A DNA stretch of 58,956 bases. It comes from Pirellulales bacterium (lineage in GTDB: Bacteria; Planctomycetota; Planctomycetia; Pirellulales; JAEUIK01). The notes below the pieces were generated by a model that was not told where the DNA came from, did not search any database, and worked only from the letters and a program-made list of their open reading frames with translations. The position numbers and the translations under genes are program-made. The DNA lies in assembly GCA_019745975.1 (NCBI GenBank), contig JAIESQ010000063.1:1-58956 (forward strand), written 5' to 3'. Shown here piece after piece: positions 54,695-58,956 of the stretch. Position 1 is the stretch's first letter. Each line of letters opens with the position of its first letter.

Positions 54695-55099
54695 GTGCCG
54701 TTCTTGCTCGACACCGGCATTTGTTCGCGATCGCTTAAAGCTCGACCAGATTCGAATGTGCACAGCAGGCTGATTCAATACGGTGGACAACTATATGTTT
54801 CCAGCATTAGTTGCGCCGAATTGTACGCTTTTGGATATCGAGCCCACGCCAAGAAACTCGCACAGATCGACGACCTGCTTAACGACCTCAACATCCTAGA
54901 ATTCGACGACGCATGTGCCCGCGAGTACGGCCGGTTGCACGCTCGACTGGCCGAACGAGGGCGGGCTGCGAGTGGTGCAGACTTGATGATTGCGGCGACC
55001 GCGCTGGTGCACGGCTTGGTGCTGGTGACCCACGATAGCGACTTTGGGACGGTCGCCGAGGTGACTACCGAACTGCGACTAGAAGATTGGTTGGCGTAA
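54695..55099 (+). CDS. VapC-type PIN-domain toxin (ribonuclease)
   Basis: A 134-residue protein beginning at GTG 54695, four bases after the antitoxin stop. The acidic tetrad is present: D in 'FLLDTGICSRSLK', E in 'SCAELYAFGY', D in 'SGADLMIAATAL' and D in 'VTHDSDFGTV'. Full PIN domain length. Likely cleaves tRNA or rRNA when free of antitoxin. Confidence 0.88.
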   Translation: MPFLLDTGICSRSLKARPDSNVHSRLIQYGGQLYVSSISCAELYAFGYRAHAKKLAQIDDLLNDLNILEFDDACAREYGRLHARLAERGRAASGADLMIAATALVHGLVLVTHDSDFGTVAEVTTELRLEDWLA

Positions 55100-55131
55100 A
55101 TCCGAGGCGCGCCCCGGATAAGAACAGCACG

Positions 55132-56547
<1,416 letters not shown>

Positions 56548-56608
56548 AGCCCAACCTGGGCGCCGCCGACGGCGCAGCCGGGTTCGATACCTCGCGGCGA
56601 GGTCCAGC

Positions 56609-57199
56609 ATGTCGGTCACTACCAAACAACAGGTTCCCGCGGCGGTGTTCAACATCCCCAACCAGCTCACGGCGCTGCGGCTGGCGTTGTCGATCGTGTT
56701 GTTCGTGCTCATGTCGTTCAAGCTCTACCTGATCAGCACCGTGGTGTTCGTCGTGGCGGCTTCGACCGATTGGCTCGACGGCTATCTGGCGCGCAAGTGG
56801 AATCTGGTGACGGTGCTGGGGCGGATTCTCGATCCGTTCGTCGACAAGATTATCGTCTGCGGCACGTTCATTTTTCTGGCGGCCGAACAGGAATCGCAGG
56901 TGAAGGCCTGGATGGCGGTGGTGGTCGTCGGGCGCGAGTTGTTGATCACGGCGCTACGCAGCTTTCTCGAACAACAAGGGGCCGATTTCTCGGCGACCAT
57001 GTCGGGCAAGCTCAAAATGGTGCTGCAGTGCCTGGCCGCCACGGCGAGCCTGGCGTATCTCTCGTATGTCACGCGGCAGCAGACGCCGCCAGGTTGGCTG
57101 TTCCCGGCGGTGATCGCCACGGTGTGGGGCGCGGTTGCTCTGACCGTTTACTCGGGTGTCGCTTACGTGGTGGCCGCCGCCCGGCTGATCAAGCCGTAA
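56609..57199 (+). CDS. pgsA: CDP-diacylglycerol-glycerol-3-phosphate 3-phosphatidyltransferase
   Basis: A 196-residue integral membrane protein with the CDP-alcohol phosphatidyltransferase motif DWLDGYLAR...GRILDPFVDK (D-x2-DG-x2-AR-x8-G-x3-D-x3-D). Begins 'FNIPNQLTALRLALSIVLFVL', typical for PgsA. GAGG precedes the ATG at 56609. It makes phosphatidylglycerolphosphate. rimO-pgsA adjacency is widespread in bacteria. Confidence 0.94.
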   Translation: MSVTTKQQVPAAVFNIPNQLTALRLALSIVLFVLMSFKLYLISTVVFVVAASTDWLDGYLARKWNLVTVLGRILDPFVDKIIVCGTFIFLAAEQESQVKAWMAVVVVGRELLITALRSFLEQQGADFSATMSGKLKMVLQCLAATASLAYLSYVTRQQTPPGWLFPAVIATVWGAVALTVYSGVAYVVAAARLIKP

Positions 57200-57203
57200 C
57201 GTG

Positions 57204-58226
57204 ATGCAACCGATCGCTCCGCCGGTCGCCGTCGCCTTGTTGGCAGCGCTGGCCGCCGGCTCGCTGGCGATGTGGGTGCTCGCGGTGCGCCGGTTGCGTG
57301 CCGGCGAGCCGCTCATCTCGTTCGAGCCGCGCCGGCCCGTGCCGTGGGGTGTCGCGGAGTTCGTGCTAATCATCCTCTTGTACTTTGTGATTGGCGGGCT
57401 GGTAGCCCGATTCTTGTTTGACGATCCTGGCGGCGGTGTGAAGTCGAGTCGCGCCACGACAATTGGCTTGCTGCTGACAGGGTTGGCAAGTCTGGCCGTG
57501 ATCGGCGGCGGCGCGCTGGTACTAGTGCGCGTGGCGGGCGCGACGTGGCGCGATCTGGGTTGGTCGCGACGCGATCTGTGGGGCGACTTGCGGCTGGGGC
57601 TGGCTGCCGGGCTGGCGATCACCGCGCCGGTCTTTGCGGTGCAGTCGATCGTCACGACTGGGTTTGGTTTGAAGTCGGAGCATCCACTGATCGAGCTGGT
57701 CGAGCGCGAGCGAACGTTTTCCGTCTACTTAGTAGCACTGTTTCTGGCCGTTGGCGTGGCACCGCTGGCCGAGGAGTTCTTGTTCCGCGTGCTGTTGCAA
57801 GGCTGGCTCGAAGCGCGGCAGACGCGCGCCGCCGCCGAGCGGCAGCTCAACGATGCGCTCGCGGCCCAACTAGCATCGCCAGCGGCCGCACTCGACGCGA
57901 CTGGTACCTCGTCGACCGACGCCGACAATCCCTACGCCGCGCCACGGATAACGCCAGAGCCAACGCACTCGAGCGCCGCGCCGATTAACGACGAAATCGA
58001 CCTGGTCGCCGGTCAGCTCGTGCCGGCATGGTGGCCGCTGGTCACGAGCGCCGCGATCTTCGCCGCGCTGCACGTCACGCAAGGGCCCGACCCGATCGCA
58101 TTATTTCCGCTGGCGCTGGTGCTGGGCTACCTGTATCGACAAACGCACCGGCTGCTGCCATCACTGGTGGCGCACGCCTTCCTCAATGCGGCCAGCATGC
58201 TGCTCTTGTGGCTGAACCTGGGTTGA
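57204..58226 (+). CDS. CPBP-family intramembrane metalloprotease
   Basis: A 340-residue multi-pass membrane protein starting four bases after pgsA (GTG 57201 is an alternative). Motif 1 EEFLFR (EExxxR) follows 'GVAPLA', motif 2 is 'FAALHVTQG' and motif 3 'LVAHAFLNAASML', giving the Glu/His set of the CAAX-processing/bacteriocin-processing (Abi) family. A hydrophilic insertion of about 90 residues between motifs 1 and 2 is rich in Ala/Asp/Pro. The stop codon lies in the edge of a repeat remnant (58222-58266). Confidence 0.88.
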   Translation: MQPIAPPVAVALLAALAAGSLAMWVLAVRRLRAGEPLISFEPRRPVPWGVAEFVLIILLYFVIGGLVARFLFDDPGGGVKSSRATTIGLLLTGLASLAVIGGGALVLVRVAGATWRDLGWSRRDLWGDLRLGLAAGLAITAPVFAVQSIVTTGFGLKSEHPLIELVERERTFSVYLVALFLAVGVAPLAEEFLFRVLLQGWLEARQTRAAAERQLNDALAAQLASPAAALDATGTSSTDADNPYAAPRITPEPTHSSAAPINDEIDLVAGQLVPAWWPLVTSAAIFAALHVTQGPDPIALFPLALVLGYLYRQTHRLLPSLVAHAFLNAASMLLLWLNLG

Positions 58227-58266
58227 AGACCTTACTGGGTGCCACCGCTGGCTTGTCCAGCAGTGC
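58222..58266. repeat. Remnant of the dispersed inverted-repeat element, copy C
   Basis: The minus strand reads GGCACTGCTGGACAAGCC and onward as in copy A (20674-20720) with scattered mismatches; only about a third of the element remains. Its outer end overlaps the stop codon (58224-58226) of the CPBP gene. Confidence 0.65.
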
Positions 58267-58282
58267 CTTGTTGATTCTCTCG

Positions 58283-58331
58283 CGCGGAGGCGCGGAGCAC
58301 ACCGGTAAATGAAATCTCCGCGTCCTCCGCG
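58283..58331. repeat. Imperfect inverted repeat CGCGGAGGCGCGGAG/CTCCGCGTCCTCCGCG
   Basis: Arms at 58283-58297 and 58316-58331 pair with one extra base; the loop is A/T-richer. Of the kind recurrently found between planctomycete genes. No coding potential. Confidence 0.5.
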
Positions 58332-58416
58332 GCTCCGCGTGAGCCTTCCCTACTTCGTGCCACCTTGGTGTTTTTTGTAATCTTGAGGTTAATCCTACGC
58401 GCCCCCTCACCCCCAA

Positions 58417-58441
58417 CCCCTCTCCCGCGAGGGGAGAGGGG
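58417..58441. terminator. Strong GC hairpin downstream of the DUF4139-like gene
   Basis: CCCCTCTCCC (58417-58426) and GGGAGAGGGG (58432-58441) form a ten-base-pair stem with loop GCGAG, eight bases beyond the stop of the minus-strand gene at 58450. There is no T-run, so it may be a dispersed palindrome rather than a rho-independent terminator. Confidence 0.4.
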
Positions 58442-58449
58442 AGTATGGT

Positions 58450-58956
58450 TTACTCCACGTTCAGGTTGGCGATGTATTCGTCAAGCGAGCGCTGAGCCGA
58501 GGTGATCTGCTGCAACAGCTCGGCGATGCGGCCACGCAGCTTTTCGATCTGGTCTTCCTGCTCGCCAAACTTCTTAACATAGCGGGTGTAGAGCTCCGTG
58601 TTCTTTTCGAGCTGCGCCATGTTCTGGCGGATCCGCTCCTGCTCCTGCGTGATCGCCGCGATCTGCTGCTGCAACTGTTGCTGCTCGATCGCCAGCGCGC
58701 TTAACGCCTGGCGGCGGCGGACCACTTCAGCCAGCGCCTTCTTGACCGCTTCGCTGACGCCGCGATTGGAGACGAAGAACTGGATCATGTTGTCGTCCAG
58801 GCCGGTGACCGCCACCTGTTGGCTAGCGACCATCTCCTCGCGCATGGCCAGCTCCGCCGGTTTGCCAGGTTCGGCCGCGACGGCGAAGCGGTATATGTCG
58901 CGCGTCTTTTCGGCTGGTTCTTTCGGCTCGATCAGGTTCCAGTTGGCGTCGTGCGG
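58450..58956 (-). CDS. DUF4139-like protein, C-terminal part (runs off the window)
   Basis: The frame is open to the window edge, giving the last 168 residues. 'NWNLIEPKEPAEKTRDIYRF' and 'LDDNMIQFFVSNRGVSEAVKKAL' resemble the C-terminal part of planctomycete DUF4139/MuiA-like proteins. Residues from about 85 onward form a Gln/Glu/Leu coiled coil ('IEQQQLQQQIAAITQEQERI', 'EDQIEKLRGRIAELLQQI'). Envelope location is likely from the family. The start is not in the window. Confidence 0.6.
   Translation of the reverse strand, partial: PHDANWNLIEPKEPAEKTRDIYRFAVAAEPGKPAELAMREEMVASQQVAVTGLDDNMIQFFVSNRGVSEAVKKALAEVVRRRQALSALAIEQQQLQQQIAAITQEQERIRQNMAQLEKNTELYTRYVKKFGEQEDQIEKLRGRIAELLQQITSAQRSLDEYIANLNVE

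Overview
The window (59 kb, GC-rich, dense on both strands) looks like chromosomal DNA of a planctomycete, probably of the Pirellulales type. The evidence is the protein content: a DUF1501 exported protein, a DUF1559 protein, two large transmembrane Ser/Thr kinases (one with a WD40 C-terminus), ECF sigma factors beside kinases, a tyrosine/proline-rich exported protein, a histone-H1-like lysine/alanine/proline tail, and many small dispersed palindromes between genes. No rRNA, complete tRNA, CRISPR array, transposase or prophage module was seen.

Layout. 1-74: 3' end (domains V/VI) of a group II intron whose body lies left of the window. 0.2-11 kb: signalling block on the minus strand (MscS-like channel, ECF sigma factor plus a small hydrophobic protein, mono-haem c-type protein, transmembrane kinase with a beta-helix-like exterior, ECF sigma overlapping a kinase-WD40 gene). 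11.2-14.2 kb: minus-strand run DinB-like protein, APH-like phosphotransferase, divergent enolase. 14.5-17.4 kb: exported secretin-like protein and small unknowns, including a minimal kinase-like protein. 17.4-26.2 kb: dicarboxylate/amino-acid symporter, DUF1501 protein, glnE, a hicB-hicA toxin-antitoxin pair and miaB. 26.2-34.7 kb: accessory, repeat-rich region with a PilZ-like protein, a DUF6308 protein, palindrome clusters, a 10-bp iterated motif, a frameshifted DUF1559 gene, an orphan response regulator, an RlmM-like methyltransferase and a truncated 2-hydroxyacid dehydrogenase relic. 34.7-51.3 kb: housekeeping run on the plus strand (PfkB kinase, thpR, recA, HtrA-like protease, alaS, nusA-infB-rbfA, an HhH protein with a histone-like tail, TPR protein). 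51.3-59 kb: YebC, mazEF-like and vapBC-like modules, ada, rimO-pgsA-CPBP protease, and the 3' end of a DUF4139-like gene.

How genes work together. nusA-infB-rbfA form the conserved transcription/translation operon, preceded by a good -35/-10 pair and a leader of about 370 nt. thpR-recA and rimO-pgsA are recurrent bacterial neighbours. The sigma factor overlapping the WD40 kinase fits the known planctomycete ECF-kinase pairing. Three toxin-antitoxin modules are scattered among core genes.

The signals most worth following are: (1) the enolase-like gene with two active-site substitutions, translationally coupled to a phosphotransferase; (2) a 133-140 bp dispersed element with terminal inverted repeats (two full copies and one remnant); (3) the 28.4-29.0 kb island, with a promoter overlapping a perfect TATGTACATA palindrome, stacked hairpins and iterated TTGGACGCAA motifs; and (4) the minimal kinase-like protein whose start codon overlaps a divergent small gene.
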